From contig NZ_PITQ01000003.1 of NCBI RefSeq assembly GCF_002834385.1, forward strand, positions 248,001 to 312,000: a stretch of 64,000 bases of DNA, in the 5' to 3' direction. Below are positions 52,817-61,247 of this stretch, piece by piece. Every line of letters begins with the position of its first letter. Position 1 is the stretch's first letter. This stretch comes from Rahnella sp. AA. GTDB lineage: Bacteria > Pseudomonadota > Gammaproteobacteria > Enterobacterales > Enterobacteriaceae. The notes beneath the pieces were generated by a model. That model was given only the letters and a program-made list of their open reading frames with translations. It ran no database searches and was not told the origin of the DNA. The translations under genes and the position numbers were made by a program.

Positions 52817-53053
52817 CTACTTATCGCACGTCGTGCGACTGAAATTTGTTTTGCTGACCCAGCGCCAGCCGAACGGATCACCAGCTTTATACTGGGTCTG
52901 ACTGCCAACTTGCCGAACGCCATAAATCTGCACAGTGGTTTCCTGTCCTCCGATCAGGGCGGTACCAGAACAAACGGGTTCCTGCTTTTCAAGCACGCCG
53001 GCACATCCGGATGCCAGCAAAACAATGGTCAGCACCATCAAAATATTCTTCAT
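52817..53053 (-). CDS. cor: Cor-like phage exclusion lipoprotein
   Basis: Lipoprotein of 78 residues with a clear lipobox (LLASGCAG, Cys at 17). The mature part CSGTALIGGQETTVQIYGVRQVGSQTQYKAGDPF-WRWVSKTNF matches my recollection of Cor proteins of N15 and phi80-like phages, which inactivate FhuA and block superinfection. Two paired cysteines (VCSGT and TTCDK) are likely to form a disulphide. GGGA precedes the ATG. It sits between the tail-tip and fibre genes, as in other lambdoid phages. Recollection is from memory, so the symbol is tentative. Confidence 0.72.
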   Translation of the reverse strand: MKNILMVLTIVLLASGCAGVLEKQEPVCSGTALIGGQETTVQIYGVRQVGSQTQYKAGDPFGWRWVSKTNFSRTTCDK

Positions 53054-53177
53054 GTTTCCGTCCCTTTTAACTTAGATAAAAGGACAGTAGCAATGAATAT
53101 TATGGCGGTATAATTGGTTATATAGATCAATTTTATGAGATTGATCGTTTATAACGATCGTTTTCGCTATTTATTGA

Positions 53178-53846
53178 TTAATAACGGGAAACATCAATTG
53201 CAAATATCTGGTCTCTGGAATTTGAATAACCAACATTGTGTAATTCTTCACCAGGCGCATCCCTCTGACCCGCCGTTAACCGAGTAGATGAGCCGTTATA
53301 ATATGCCGAGGTATCAATGGGAGAAGACCAGGGGCGCGGCTGTGACGTTCCCAAAACGCCGACAACGATGCCCATGACGCGCGGCAGAACCGCCCACTTT
53401 CCTGCAACGGTCTTATCAACGAGATAGCCAATGTCATTTGTAGAACCGATGGTGCCGTATCCAACCGGCGGATTCATCACTTTCGTTTCATTTGTCAGAA
53501 TGCACTGACCGGCAGCATTCCATATAGCAACCCCCCATTTCGGTAAAGGCTGCGGGATGACATATCCAAAAATATAAATGGTCACCGTGCCCGGACTTCC
53601 GCCGACACCTGATACTGAGTAATTTAGGGTATAAGTCGAACCAACCTTTCTGATATAGAAAAGCGTATTTGCCACTGTGGCGTGGCAGGCAATAATAAAC
53701 GGTGAAGAGGAGTTCACCGGCAAATTGTAGGATCCCCCCGTTGAAGGTGTTAAAACAATTTTCTGCACAAGACACATCGGCGTTGTGTCCAGTGTAATCC
53801 ACGGATTCCCATACTGATCCGCGAGTAGTGCTCCCCATGTCGCCAT
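53178..53846 (-). CDS. Phage tail tip protein, DUF6453-like
   Basis: Beta-rich protein of 222 residues starting MATWGALLADQYGNPWITLDTTPM, with aromatic and Gly/Ser-rich segments and a Cys-containing QCILTNETKVMN. This start is chosen because its first base is shared with the last base of the preceding gene's stop (TAATG). Position after J and before the fibre matches the small tail-tip proteins of lambda-like phages. Function is structural by inference. Confidence 0.7.
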   Translation of the reverse strand: MATWGALLADQYGNPWITLDTTPMCLVQKIVLTPSTGGSYNLPVNSSSPFIIACHATVANTLFYIRKVGSTYTLNYSVSGVGGSPGTVTIYIFGYVIPQPLPKWGVAIWNAAGQCILTNETKVMNPPVGYGTIGSTNDIGYLVDKTVAGKWAVLPRVMGIVVGVLGTSQPRPWSSPIDTSAYYNGSSTRLTAGQRDAPGEELHNVGYSNSRDQIFAIDVSRY

Positions 53847-54160
53847 TATGCTTTCACCAGATAAATAATTAACCAACACTCATCAGCTGTATATGTCCCT
53901 GCTGAATAATCTCCATTCGCATCGCTGATGGTTATCGTGCCGCCTGAGCCCGTTATTTTCCTGCGCGAGCTAGAGTAAGCATCACCGGTGATCGGTGACT
54001 GAATGGCCGTAACCTGAAATCCCGCTGGCACTGAGTATGAATAGGTGCCGGAAACTTGCCCGGCACTTAAATATACGGTTGCCACAACAAGCACTTGAAC
54101 GATGCCGGTGTTATCCGGGTTTTTGTTAGCGTCCCATGTTTGAATGCCCCAGTCCGCCAT
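53846..54160 (-). CDS. Small tail-associated protein, 104 residues
   Basis: MADWGIQTWDANKNPDNTGI is followed by strand-rich sequence ending DECWLIIYLVKA. The start shares a TAATG junction with the end of J, and the gene ends with the same kind of junction to the next gene, so all three are translationally coupled. It is probably a tail-tip or fibre-attachment component. No family name is assigned. Confidence 0.65.
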   Translation of the reverse strand: MADWGIQTWDANKNPDNTGIVQVLVVATVYLSAGQVSGTYSYSVPAGFQVTAIQSPITGDAYSSSRRKITGSGGTITISDANGDYSAGTYTADECWLIIYLVKA

Positions 54161-57100
54161 TACCAAACTCCCGTAATTAAACCAAACTGAACACGCAGCA
54201 CGCCGTTATCATCTTTTGCACTGATCGTTGTATTAGTCTGTTTCATTGCACCAGCGCCGCCAGCATTTCCAAGATTGATGAAAGTCCCTGATTTACTTAG
54301 CTGCCAACCCTGCGTCAATCCGTCATAGTTGTTCGACTGAATGAAATTGCCGATCTTCGCGTTCGTTATTGTTCCATCCTGAATGAACGCATCACTGATA
54401 AACACCTGACCGTTAACAACAGCAAAAGGTGAATATTGCGTGGCGCCCGAGCCTGACATCAGCACAAATTGGTTTGCGTTAAAACCAACGCGTGTCACTA
54501 CAGGCTGACCAGCCTGCGCAAGCACGGCGATCGACATCCCGGCGTTATACATCACGCCATTAATACGAACGCCAGTTTTTAGGGTGTAAATGGCAGAGGC
54601 ACCATCTGCATCAACAACCGCAGTTAGTTTGTCTTCGAGTGACGCCGTGACTTCACCAATCTGTGCCTGCACCTGAGTGGTCAGGTCTGCCATCGCCTGG
54701 TCAACTTCAGCAATGGTTGTTTTGACCGTCAGAATATCGGCCCTCACCTCACCGTTCTGAGCGAACTGATGATCAACAGTCGAATTTAGGTTTAAAGCAT
54801 TCTGCAGGATGGCATCGATGTTGGTTTCAATGTCGCTTGTCAACCGGTCACCGTCGTCAGAATTCAGGAAGCCATCGGCAATATCACCCAAATAATCATC
54901 GGCGTTGTCGTTCGCCATGCCCCGGATCCAATCGGTGTAACCCGACTCGTTACCAATTTTGTCTACCAGCTGCGCGCGGTACCAAAATTCTTGACCAGCC
55001 TTAAGCCCTAATTGGGTGTAGGTGGCCTGAGGATATGGCACGTCGGTAAGAAGTAGCGGATCTGACTGGTCGGAATTTGGCGAGTACTGGATTTCTGTTT
55101 TCAGCGTATCAGCTGAATTTTCTGGGAATCCCCATTTCAACTGGATACCCCAGTTTATGCCCGTGGTCGAAAAACCTACTGGTTTCGCAGGCATCCCGAC
55201 TTTTCCGGTTAATGCGGTCAATACCGAATAACCCCACGCGGAAGATATTTCTGCGGCATTAATGGCACGAACACGGACCAAATAATTACCGGCATAAATC
55301 CCTGACACATCGAACGAATTAGTTGAAGAGCGAGCAACAGAGATCCAGTTTCCATCATCTTTACGCCACTGTGCTTCATAAGCGATTGCGCCAGTTGCCG
55401 TGTCCCAGGTCGCATGAAGCGTAGCCACCGATAAGCCCTGTATGACAACCGACGTATTGCTAACGATTATGTTGTCAGGCACCGCCTGTGTGCCGGGCGG
55501 AATAACGCTAATCGGACGCTCATCGATAACAGCACCAGTGTCGATGCGGTCATATTTATCAGGATCGTGATAGGTAGCGGTGATGGTGAAAGTGTTGTCG
55601 TTGTTGTCTTTGCGACCGACAACACGATATTGCTGAACGAAAAGCGAGTCAGACTCAACTACCCATACAGATTCGGCTTCTGGAGTCTCGCCGAATGCAG
55701 TGTTGACTGTGACAACTTTCCCACTGACTGACTGAATTGTCCGGCTTTGCGATATGCCTGAGGGCAGATTCGCAAGTAAGCGATCACCGGCAACAGCATC
55801 AGGAGTGCGATCAAGAGTTATGACGCGCCCATTCACCGCACTGATTCTACCGCCAGTCACTTTGCCGGAAAGCAACTCATCTGCAACACCAATAATGTAG
55901 CCAGGAAGAGGGATCATCCCATCGAGGCCGACGCCAAACGAAACCATCCTGTCTTTGTTATTTGTCAGGATCCCCCAGCGCCCTTTTCGGTTTGCCTCTG
56001 ACTGGCGGGTGCAGCCAATCGCCGTAAGTTCAAGCTGATTAAAACCGTAGCGCGTTACCAAATCCTGCTCAAAAACCGGCTCCATGGCGTCGCTGTAGGC
56101 GTTATCTGGATCAGACCATGAAACCAATGCTGTCGTGTAGCGCGCCTTGGTGGTGCTGCTTGAGTACGTAAAGCGCCCATCAATTACATTCGCGCGAGTG
56201 TAGTTGTAATCGATATCACGCGGCATATCCGCCAGCGCAACCAATTGGTTATTACCCCAATAAGTCATTCCTCGGAAGATGGCGGCAAAATCACGGATTA
56301 CGTTGAACGCGCTGTTCCGATCCTGCACGTAAACATTGCAGACGTAGCGCGGCTCTGTACCACTACCACCTTTCCCGTCCGGTACCATCTGATCGCAATA
56401 TTGCGATATGCGGTAAAGTTCCCATTTATCGATATTGTCAGCAGTAAGTCGCTGTCCAAGCCCAAAGCGGTCATTTACGACGATATCGTAGAAAATCCAA
56501 GTCGGGTTATCAGTCCACGCCCATTTAAAGGTTCCATCCCAGGTACCTGTATATGAGCGGGTTACAGGGTCGTATGTTGTCGGAACGCGAACGATACGCC
56601 CTTTCGGTTCACAAGAAATTTGCGGAATAGAGCCATTGAACTGGCTTGAGTCAAATTCGACATAAAGCAGTGCAGTATTTGGATAGCGGAGCTTGGCATC
56701 GATGACTTCGGTATAACTCTCAATGGTCATCTTATCGCCGATCAGAGAGCTCGTTGAATCAGCCGATAGCCGACGGACCCGAAGCGTCCACGTTGTGCCT
56801 GACTGAGGTAAATCGATTCGGCGGCTTCGCTCATAACCGGTTGTCGTCTTACCACTCACGGACTCGGTTAAAATATTCTGCCATGTGCCGCCGTCAATCT
56901 GCAGGTCAATCGCGTACTGAACTGTATACCCGTTGATATCGCCAGCGCTCGTCTGCTGATACAGGGAGAGCCATTTCAGGCGAACGCGAGCGGCAGAAAG
57001 CTGCGAATTGTTGAAGGTGTGTGTCCACGGCTTTACCGCGGTAATCTCAGTGCTAACGCTGATTTCGTTTTCGGTACCGGGTACACCCTGAATATATCTT

Positions 57101-57348
57101 TGATCCTGGGTGCCCGGGCGAAACTCCCACGCTACACCGCTGAAATTATTGCTGCCGTCCGCATTGGTGAGCGCCGTTCCATCAAGAAAGATGCTGGTGC
57201 CATCCAGCTCGCCGCCGAGTTCTCCCTCAGCCAGCGCCAACAAAACCTTTGCCTTCGCAACAGACTGAAGGTCATCCGGTGCCTCAGTTGGGGTTCGGGC
57301 AGATGAACTGCCGCCTTTTCTGCCTTTAATTACAGTAGCTGTCGCCAT
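54160..57348 (-). CDS. J: Phage host specificity protein J (central tail fibre)
   Basis: Protein of 1062 residues at the tail tip. Near the N-terminus KAKVLLALAEGELGGEL and FLDGTALTNADGSNNF match lambda J. The middle includes WTDNPTWIFYDIVVNDRFGLGQR and ARYTTALVSWSDPDNAYSD, typical J segments. Fibronectin-like repeats follow around 600-800 (GLSVATLHATWDTATGAIAYEAQWRKDDGNW), then a coiled-coil stretch and a C-terminal tip domain. It is somewhat shorter than lambda J (1132), mostly at the variable tip that decides the receptor. Confidence 0.96.
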   Translation of the reverse strand: MATATVIKGRKGGSSSARTPTEAPDDLQSVAKAKVLLALAEGELGGELDGTSIFLDGTALTNADGSNNFSGVAWEFRPGTQDQRYIQGVPGTENEISVSTEITAVKPWTHTFNNSQLSAARVRLKWLSLYQQTSAGDINGYTVQYAIDLQIDGGTWQNILTESVSGKTTTGYERSRRIDLPQSGTTWTLRVRRLSADSTSSLIGDKMTIESYTEVIDAKLRYPNTALLYVEFDSSQFNGSIPQISCEPKGRIVRVPTTYDPVTRSYTGTWDGTFKWAWTDNPTWIFYDIVVNDRFGLGQRLTADNIDKWELYRISQYCDQMVPDGKGGSGTEPRYVCNVYVQDRNSAFNVIRDFAAIFRGMTYWGNNQLVALADMPRDIDYNYTRANVIDGRFTYSSSTTKARYTTALVSWSDPDNAYSDAMEPVFEQDLVTRYGFNQLELTAIGCTRQSEANRKGRWGILTNNKDRMVSFGVGLDGMIPLPGYIIGVADELLSGKVTGGRISAVNGRVITLDRTPDAVAGDRLLANLPSGISQSRTIQSVSGKVVTVNTAFGETPEAESVWVVESDSLFVQQYRVVGRKDNNDNTFTITATYHDPDKYDRIDTGAVIDERPISVIPPGTQAVPDNIIVSNTSVVIQGLSVATLHATWDTATGAIAYEAQWRKDDGNWISVARSSTNSFDVSGIYAGNYLVRVRAINAAEISSAWGYSVLTALTGKVGMPAKPVGFSTTGINWGIQLKWGFPENSADTLKTEIQYSPNSDQSDPLLLTDVPYPQATYTQLGLKAGQEFWYRAQLVDKIGNESGYTDWIRGMANDNADDYLGDIADGFLNSDDGDRLTSDIETNIDAILQNALNLNSTVDHQFAQNGEVRADILTVKTTIAEVDQAMADLTTQVQAQIGEVTASLEDKLTAVVDADGASAIYTLKTGVRINGVMYNAGMSIAVLAQAGQPVVTRVGFNANQFVLMSGSGATQYSPFAVVNGQVFISDAFIQDGTITNAKIGNFIQSNNYDGLTQGWQLSKSGTFINLGNAGGAGAMKQTNTTISAKDDNGVLRVQFGLITGVW

Positions 57349-57365
57349 ATTGGCCCCATAAAAAA

Positions 57366-57385
57366 AGGCACCCCGAAGGATGCCT
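57366..57385 (-). terminator. Hairpin between tail genes I and J
   Basis: GGCATCC pairs with GGGTGCC (one G-U) around a UUCG-type loop and is followed on the minus strand by a run of T. It lies inside the morphogenesis operon. Confidence 0.7.
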
Positions 57386-57402
57386 GTTTAAAGATAAAAG
57401 CT

Positions 57403-57993
57403 TTATTGCTGGTCTTCCGCGTAAATCCCCGCCGAGATAACCGCGCCACCAATCCGGCGCTTGCCGTAGAACAGTGGCACAGGATTGCCCTGCGCGGTTG
57501 TATTGGTCACGCCGCCAAATGCATATGAAGCTTTATTGTCGGCATCTTGTTTCACGGAAAGGCCGCCAGCCTGCGGGGAAAGCATCTGGATGACGCCGCC
57601 GAGGGCCATAGATGCGCCCATCGCATATAAGAATGGTGAAGCCGCAGCAAAAGGCGTGAACGAAGCCACAAATGCTACGGCAATAAGAGCTGCCCCCAAT
57701 ATTGTTTGAAAAATACCCGCTTGTTTACTGCCAATAATAATCGGCACAATTCGGATTACCTCCCCAGATACAGGGAAACCAAGGTCGTCTTCGCCTAAAT
57801 TCTTTTTCCCGCGAAATACAGCGTATGTAACCCCCCTTGCCTTACTGTTATTAAGGTAACGCTCGAAGTCATTTATAGTGCAACAAAGAGCTCTTATAGC
57901 TTCACTGGTTGTTTTAACTGCACGGTTGTGAGTTTTTCCGAATATCTTCCCAAGGGATCCCCCGAGGTGGATTTGTGTCATTATTTCTTTCAT
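57403..57993 (-). CDS. I: Phage tail assembly protein I
   Basis: Tail-tip assembly protein of 196 residues (lambda I family). The segments HLGGSLGKIFGKTHNRAVKTTSEAIRAL and ISAGIYAEDQQ at the C-terminus are characteristic, with a hydrophobic middle (TILGAALIAVAFVASFTPFAAASP). The start may be 57993 (MKEIM) or 57981 (MTQIHLGG); the second fits the family better. In lambda this gene overlaps K; here it is 3.5 kb from K. Confidence 0.9.
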   Translation of the reverse strand: MKEIMTQIHLGGSLGKIFGKTHNRAVKTTSEAIRALCCTINDFERYLNNSKARGVTYAVFRGKKNLGEDDLGFPVSGEVIRIVPIIIGSKQAGIFQTILGAALIAVAFVASFTPFAAASPFLYAMGASMALGGVIQMLSPQAGGLSVKQDADNKASYAFGGVTNTTAQGNPVPLFYGKRRIGGAVISAGIYAEDQQ

Positions 57994-58010
57994 TTATTTT
58001 TTTCCAAAAA

Positions 58011-58032
58011 AAACCACCTCGTAAGGTGGTTT
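58011..58032 (-). terminator. Terminator between the lipoprotein gene and tail gene I
   Basis: AAACCACCT and complement around CGTA (9-bp stem) followed on the minus strand by eight T. It lies 17 bp past the lipoprotein stop. Confidence 0.85.
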
Positions 58033-58048
58033 AGTTGATAAGCAGGAT

Positions 58049-58468
58049 TTAGAGGGTTGTTGGCTTTATATCCAGATTTGCATTTCCATCAGAAAAAACT
58101 CTAACCACTTTGGTTTTATTTGCCTTCAGGACGACAGTTCTTTCCTGTCTATCCTTGCTCATTGAGCATAAAGCAGCTCCATCAAACGCTGCGCCAACAT
58201 CATACTCGCCACCATTCAGATAGAATGTAGCCTTCTCAGAAGAATTCAGTAATGCCGCTTTTTCACCATTTATATAAACGGCGGCATAACACCCGCTTCC
58301 AACGATACCGCTGTCACGGATCACGATAAGTTTTGCGTCACCATCATGCGCCGTTTGATATTTAAACGTTCTTTCTACTGAAACTTGCTTTGCATCATTA
58401 AGCGGCACCGCACTTGTGGAACACCCCACCAGCCCGAACGCCAGCACTGCTATGTGTAGTTTTTTCAC
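58049..58468 (-). CDS. Prophage-encoded lipoprotein of unknown function
   Basis: Lipoprotein of 139 residues: MKKLHIAVLAFGLVGCSTS has a lipobox (LVGC, Cys at 16). GTG is the start codon. The mature part is beta-rich with two further Cys (GSGCYAAVYINGEKAALLNSSEKATFYLNGGEYDVG, AALCSMSKD), likely a disulphide, somewhat like DUF3251 or PEGA-type domains (GEYDVGA). It is 8 bp downstream of the exported protein gene. A surface-exclusion role is plausible but unproven. Confidence 0.65.
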   Translation of the reverse strand: MKKLHIAVLAFGLVGCSTSAVPLNDAKQVSVERTFKYQTAHDGDAKLIVIRDSGIVGSGCYAAVYINGEKAALLNSSEKATFYLNGGEYDVGAAFDGAALCSMSKDRQERTVVLKANKTKVVRVFSDGNANLDIKPTTL

Positions 58469-58476
58469 ATTAAGAC

Positions 58477-59010
58477 CTATTGCTCAATTTTTGGAGATGA
58501 GTAACCAGTGAGGTCAAATTTAAACTGCTTATTTCCGGCTTGATAAAATTCAGCCTCAATAATCAGTTTTTTGTGAGAGCTGACATTTTTAATGAAGGAT
58601 GCCGAGTTTTCAAAGAAGATCACATCAGAACTTCCATCTGCGGCTTCTGTCATTGAGTACTGCTGAATTTTTCCATCGTCAAACTTCACAGAAATGTGGC
58701 AGTCATTAAATGAATTGCACAAGAACTGGCCCTTGCTCATAACCAAAACGGCCTCAGTAGGTTTCAGGTCATCTGGTTTTTGCCCGTCTTTGAGCGTGAC
58801 TTTCTTTGAGCGGAGAACAATAGTCATCTGTGATCCGCCATTATACGGAAAATCAAAATCAACAGAGTTATCAGAAACAGAACGCACAAACTTCTGCGCA
58901 GTACCTCGCATCTCATCATTCTTGAAGTAAGTAGACCAATCATTAGCGAACGATGAAGCACTTGGGAAAAGGAGGAAAGCCGTAGCACCTAAAAATAAAT
59001 ATTTCGTCAT
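58477..59010 (-). CDS. Prophage-encoded exported protein, 177 residues
   Basis: Sec signal peptide MTKYLFLGATAFLLFPSASSFA (cut before NDWSTYF). The mature protein is beta-rich with one Cys pair (FLCNSFNDCHISVKF) likely to form a disulphide in the periplasm. AAAGG precedes the ATG. It pairs with the following lipoprotein. I recognise no family; periplasmic roles such as exclusion or fitness conversion are guesses. Confidence 0.6.
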   Translation of the reverse strand: MTKYLFLGATAFLLFPSASSFANDWSTYFKNDEMRGTAQKFVRSVSDNSVDFDFPYNGGSQMTIVLRSKKVTLKDGQKPDDLKPTEAVLVMSKGQFLCNSFNDCHISVKFDDGKIQQYSMTEAADGSSDVIFFENSASFIKNVSSHKKLIIEAEFYQAGNKQFKFDLTGYSSPKIEQ

Positions 59011-59085
59011 TTCATACCTTTCTTATAGACAAGTTACAAGTGGTAACATCCTACCACCGGAATGACGTAAGGCAACGCAAAATGG

Positions 59086-59469
59086 TTAGCCGTGGTTCTT
59101 GATTATCAGGTGTACATCTTGAGCACACCGCACAGCAGTTGATCCATCACTAGCAGGTATCAGGATATTCAATTTATAGTCAGCCTTGGTTCTCAGTACC
59201 TTTGCCATACTGAGTAGCCCAGCAATCTCTCTCTGTGAGACGCTTCCCATTTCAGGGTTCATTTCTTGCCTGTAGTAATCAATCAACTGAGCATGAACTC
59301 CGCCGCGTCCATTTGGCGCTTTAATCTTGGATGCTATCTGAACATCACGAGCCAACAAATAAGCGCCATAGTAAGCCCTACTAACACGATTTCTAAGTGT
59401 CATTTCGTGGCGGCAGTCTTCAAAAGAAAGGGCAGACTTAAGAAAATCATCAGCAGTTACTGGCATCAT
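59086..59469 (-). CDS. HEPN-like protein, candidate RNase toxin
   Basis: All-helical protein of 127 residues. RNRVSRAYYGAYLLARDV and LLSMAKVLRTKADYKLN follow the pattern of HEPN domains, and the C-terminal helix has R114-x5-H120 (RCAQDVH), matching the HEPN R-x4-6-H RNase motif. Its start overlaps the upstream TPR-like gene by 4 bp (ATGATG), so the two are coupled. Two Met start codons in a row; the ribosome site GAGGG favours the second (59466). A toxin role is inferred from motif and gene pairing only. Confidence 0.6.
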   Translation of the reverse strand: MMPVTADDFLKSALSFEDCRHEMTLRNRVSRAYYGAYLLARDVQIASKIKAPNGRGGVHAQLIDYYRQEMNPEMGSVSQREIAGLLSMAKVLRTKADYKLNILIPASDGSTAVRCAQDVHLIIKNHG

Positions 59470-60254
59470 AACCCTCGTTGCTTAGTAACTTCATTAGAAA
59501 ATATTCCGACAACATCCCAGTTTGTGCCTAAAGTCGCCGCCCGTTTTTTAACTAATGCAATATTCAACTCTGCACACTCTTCCGGAGTAATGCCTGGAGG
59601 GGTAATTTCCAATACGTATGACTTTTCCCCTTCATCTTCTATGAGATAGAAACTACTCATGGCATCAATTTGCTGCAAAGGCTTAATCATTGAGTGCATC
59701 ATTTTTCCCACGTGAGAAATCTCATCAGCAAATCCGGAGTTCATAGCCAGAGCGGCCTGTTCGACAGCAAGTGGCAAGGCAGAATTATCTTCATCGCTTA
59801 AATCGAAATCAGGATTACCCATCAGCGAGTACTTGGCTAGGTATTTCTCAAAAGCTTGATAATCACCCAAGCCTCTAGCGTAGTAAATTGTATCCCTCAC
59901 CATCTTCGGCGAGTTGGTTTTCTCTGCTGCTCTCACGGATAATTCAAATGCCTTCTCCAGGCCCATTGTATATAGCGTGCAGAGAATATAGTTACCCCAT
60001 GCTATAAAATCAGAAGGCCTCTCCATTATGACTTCTTCTGCTAATCTTGCGCCCTCTTCGTTTTCTCCTATCGAGAAAAGAAAATAGAACCGAGCAGCTT
60101 TGTAATAGTATGGATCGTTCACTTCATCGATTTGTGCGTCGATTCGACGTCTAATAAAATCAGTGTACTCTGCCTCCCCCTGTAGATAGGGAGTGATTTG
60201 AGATATTAGCGCGTTAATCGACTCAACTTCGCTTTTGGGTTTTGGTGGCAGCAT
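59466..60254 (-). CDS. TPR-like helical protein paired with the HEPN-like gene
   Basis: Protein of 262 residues, mainly helical in its first 160 residues: FYFLFSIGENEEGARLAEEVIMERPSDFIAWGNYILCTLYTMGLEKAFELSVRAAEK resembles two to three TPR-type repeats. The last part (SYVLEITPPGITPEECAELNIALVKKRAATLGTNWDVVG) looks like a small separate domain. Placed just upstream of and overlapping the HEPN-like gene, it is a candidate antitoxin or sensor. Not recognised as a named family. Confidence 0.55.
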   Translation of the reverse strand: MLPPKPKSEVESINALISQITPYLQGEAEYTDFIRRRIDAQIDEVNDPYYYKAARFYFLFSIGENEEGARLAEEVIMERPSDFIAWGNYILCTLYTMGLEKAFELSVRAAEKTNSPKMVRDTIYYARGLGDYQAFEKYLAKYSLMGNPDFDLSDEDNSALPLAVEQAALAMNSGFADEISHVGKMMHSMIKPLQQIDAMSSFYLIEDEGEKSYVLEITPPGITPEECAELNIALVKKRAATLGTNWDVVGIFSNEVTKQRGL

Positions 60255-60366
60255 AATGGCGCGTAATTAGATAAATTCTCTCAATGCTAGCATCGAAAAA
60301 CCATTCTACGTTACTGATCGTTTGATCACCGCTAACCCGTGGCAAATAGTACTGCTGGCAATAAAA

Positions 60367-60386
60367 AACCCCGCCAGAGCGAGGTT
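60367..60386 (-). terminator. Hairpin upstream of the TPR-like gene (first)
   Basis: AACCCCGC with GCGAGGTT around CAGA, one G-U pair on the minus strand, followed by six T. It lies between the toxin-like pair and the TPR-like gene. Confidence 0.75.
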
Positions 60387-60409
60387 GGATGATGAGTATT
60401 CCAAGCAAA

Positions 60410-60429
60410 AAGCCACCCGTAGGTGGCTT
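60410..60429 (-). terminator. Hairpin after the 125-residue gene (second)
   Basis: AAGCCACC and complement around CGTA, followed on the minus strand by TTTTTGC; it lies 22 bp past the stop of the 125-residue gene. Two terminators in tandem separate the two cargo pairs. Confidence 0.82.
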
Positions 60430-60451
60430 AGTCATGTCATTTGGATTCGAT

Positions 60452-60829
60452 CTAATTGACTTCTAGAATGTGCGGGTCATTTGTTAAGAACGGATCCTTA
60501 CGCTGTATTGTCGCAAGGGTGATTCTAGCCCATGGCTTGTTATACTTTCTTGTTAACTCAATGAAACAAGGGATGTTTATCTTTGATGCCTTGCACTTTA
60601 TAACAAAAGCAGTGCCATCGGGGAATCCCTGTATTGTTTTGGAATGTGAAGCCTGTACCTTTTTGAATATATCTTCCAACTCAGGCAACGTAATTGCTGG
60701 GTTATTACGCTGATCATTAACTCTATCAATAGCGAAATGACCAGATATTGAAATTTCAAGGCAGTCTTTGTCGAGGTCTTCATTTACCAGCGCCTCAAGA
60801 TCGTCTAAACCTTGACGCGAAATTGTCAT
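60452..60829 (-). CDS. Toxin-like protein, 125 residues (possible RelE/BECR-type)
   Basis: After an acidic helix, ISGHFAIDRVNDQRNNPAITLPELEDIFKKV has a His followed by an R-x-x-x-R/helix pattern. The C-terminal strands include IPCFIELTRKYNKPWARITLATIQRK, ending DPHILEVN. The layout resembles small BECR/RelE-fold RNases, but no catalytic set is certain. ATGA overlaps the 69-residue gene's stop, so the two are coupled. I do not recognise a named family. Confidence 0.5.
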   Translation of the reverse strand: MTISRQGLDDLEALVNEDLDKDCLEISISGHFAIDRVNDQRNNPAITLPELEDIFKKVQASHSKTIQGFPDGTAFVIKCKASKINIPCFIELTRKYNKPWARITLATIQRKDPFLTNDPHILEVN

Positions 60830-61035
60830 AGATGGTCAGCCACGACTTGCTCAAGTCTCTCGTTAAGTTCAGCATCACTATCGGCAACAACAGTCCCAAT
60901 CAATTTGCTGTTGCTTCGAGTGCCAAACCTCACGTCAAATTCTTTGTTATCAAAGCTATCGACAATCACACATCTGCCGGCTTCATCTTGGAATGAGGCG
61001 TAGTTCTGCTGAACAAGCATATTGAATTTGAACAT
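60826..61035 (-). CDS. Small protein upstream of the toxin-like gene, 69 residues
   Basis: MFKFNMLVQQNYASFQDEAGRCVIVDSFDNKEFDVRFGT then an acidic helical end (DSDAELNERLEQVVADHL). The start at 61035 has GGAGATTTTT upstream, an excellent ribosome site, and is preferred to the longer frame. The order small gene then larger gene with a 4-bp overlap fits a toxin-antitoxin operon. Its antitoxin role is inferred only. Confidence 0.5.
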   Translation of the reverse strand: MFKFNMLVQQNYASFQDEAGRCVIVDSFDNKEFDVRFGTRSNSKLIGTVVADSDAELNERLEQVVADHL

Positions 61036-61222
61036 AAAAATCTCCTTAGCCGAGACTATTGGAGCCAACTGGAATCTTGCTTAGCAAGGAAAATTTGGAT
61101 GATAGACATCAAACCTATGTATCGGCACGAATGTCACCTTTCTTGAGTGTATGCATGCCTCATGGGGTTTTCAACTAAAAGTTGATTAATTAAAAACCAA
61201 ATATGGGCATTACTGCCCCCGA

Positions 61223-61242
61223 AAACCCTCCGAGGAGGGTTT
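61223..61242 (-). terminator. Hairpin after the DUF551-like gene
   Basis: AAACCCTC and GAGGGTTT around a 4-base loop, adjacent to the DUF551-like stop. The T-run on the minus strand is short. Confidence 0.6.
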
Positions 61243-61247
61243 GTTAA

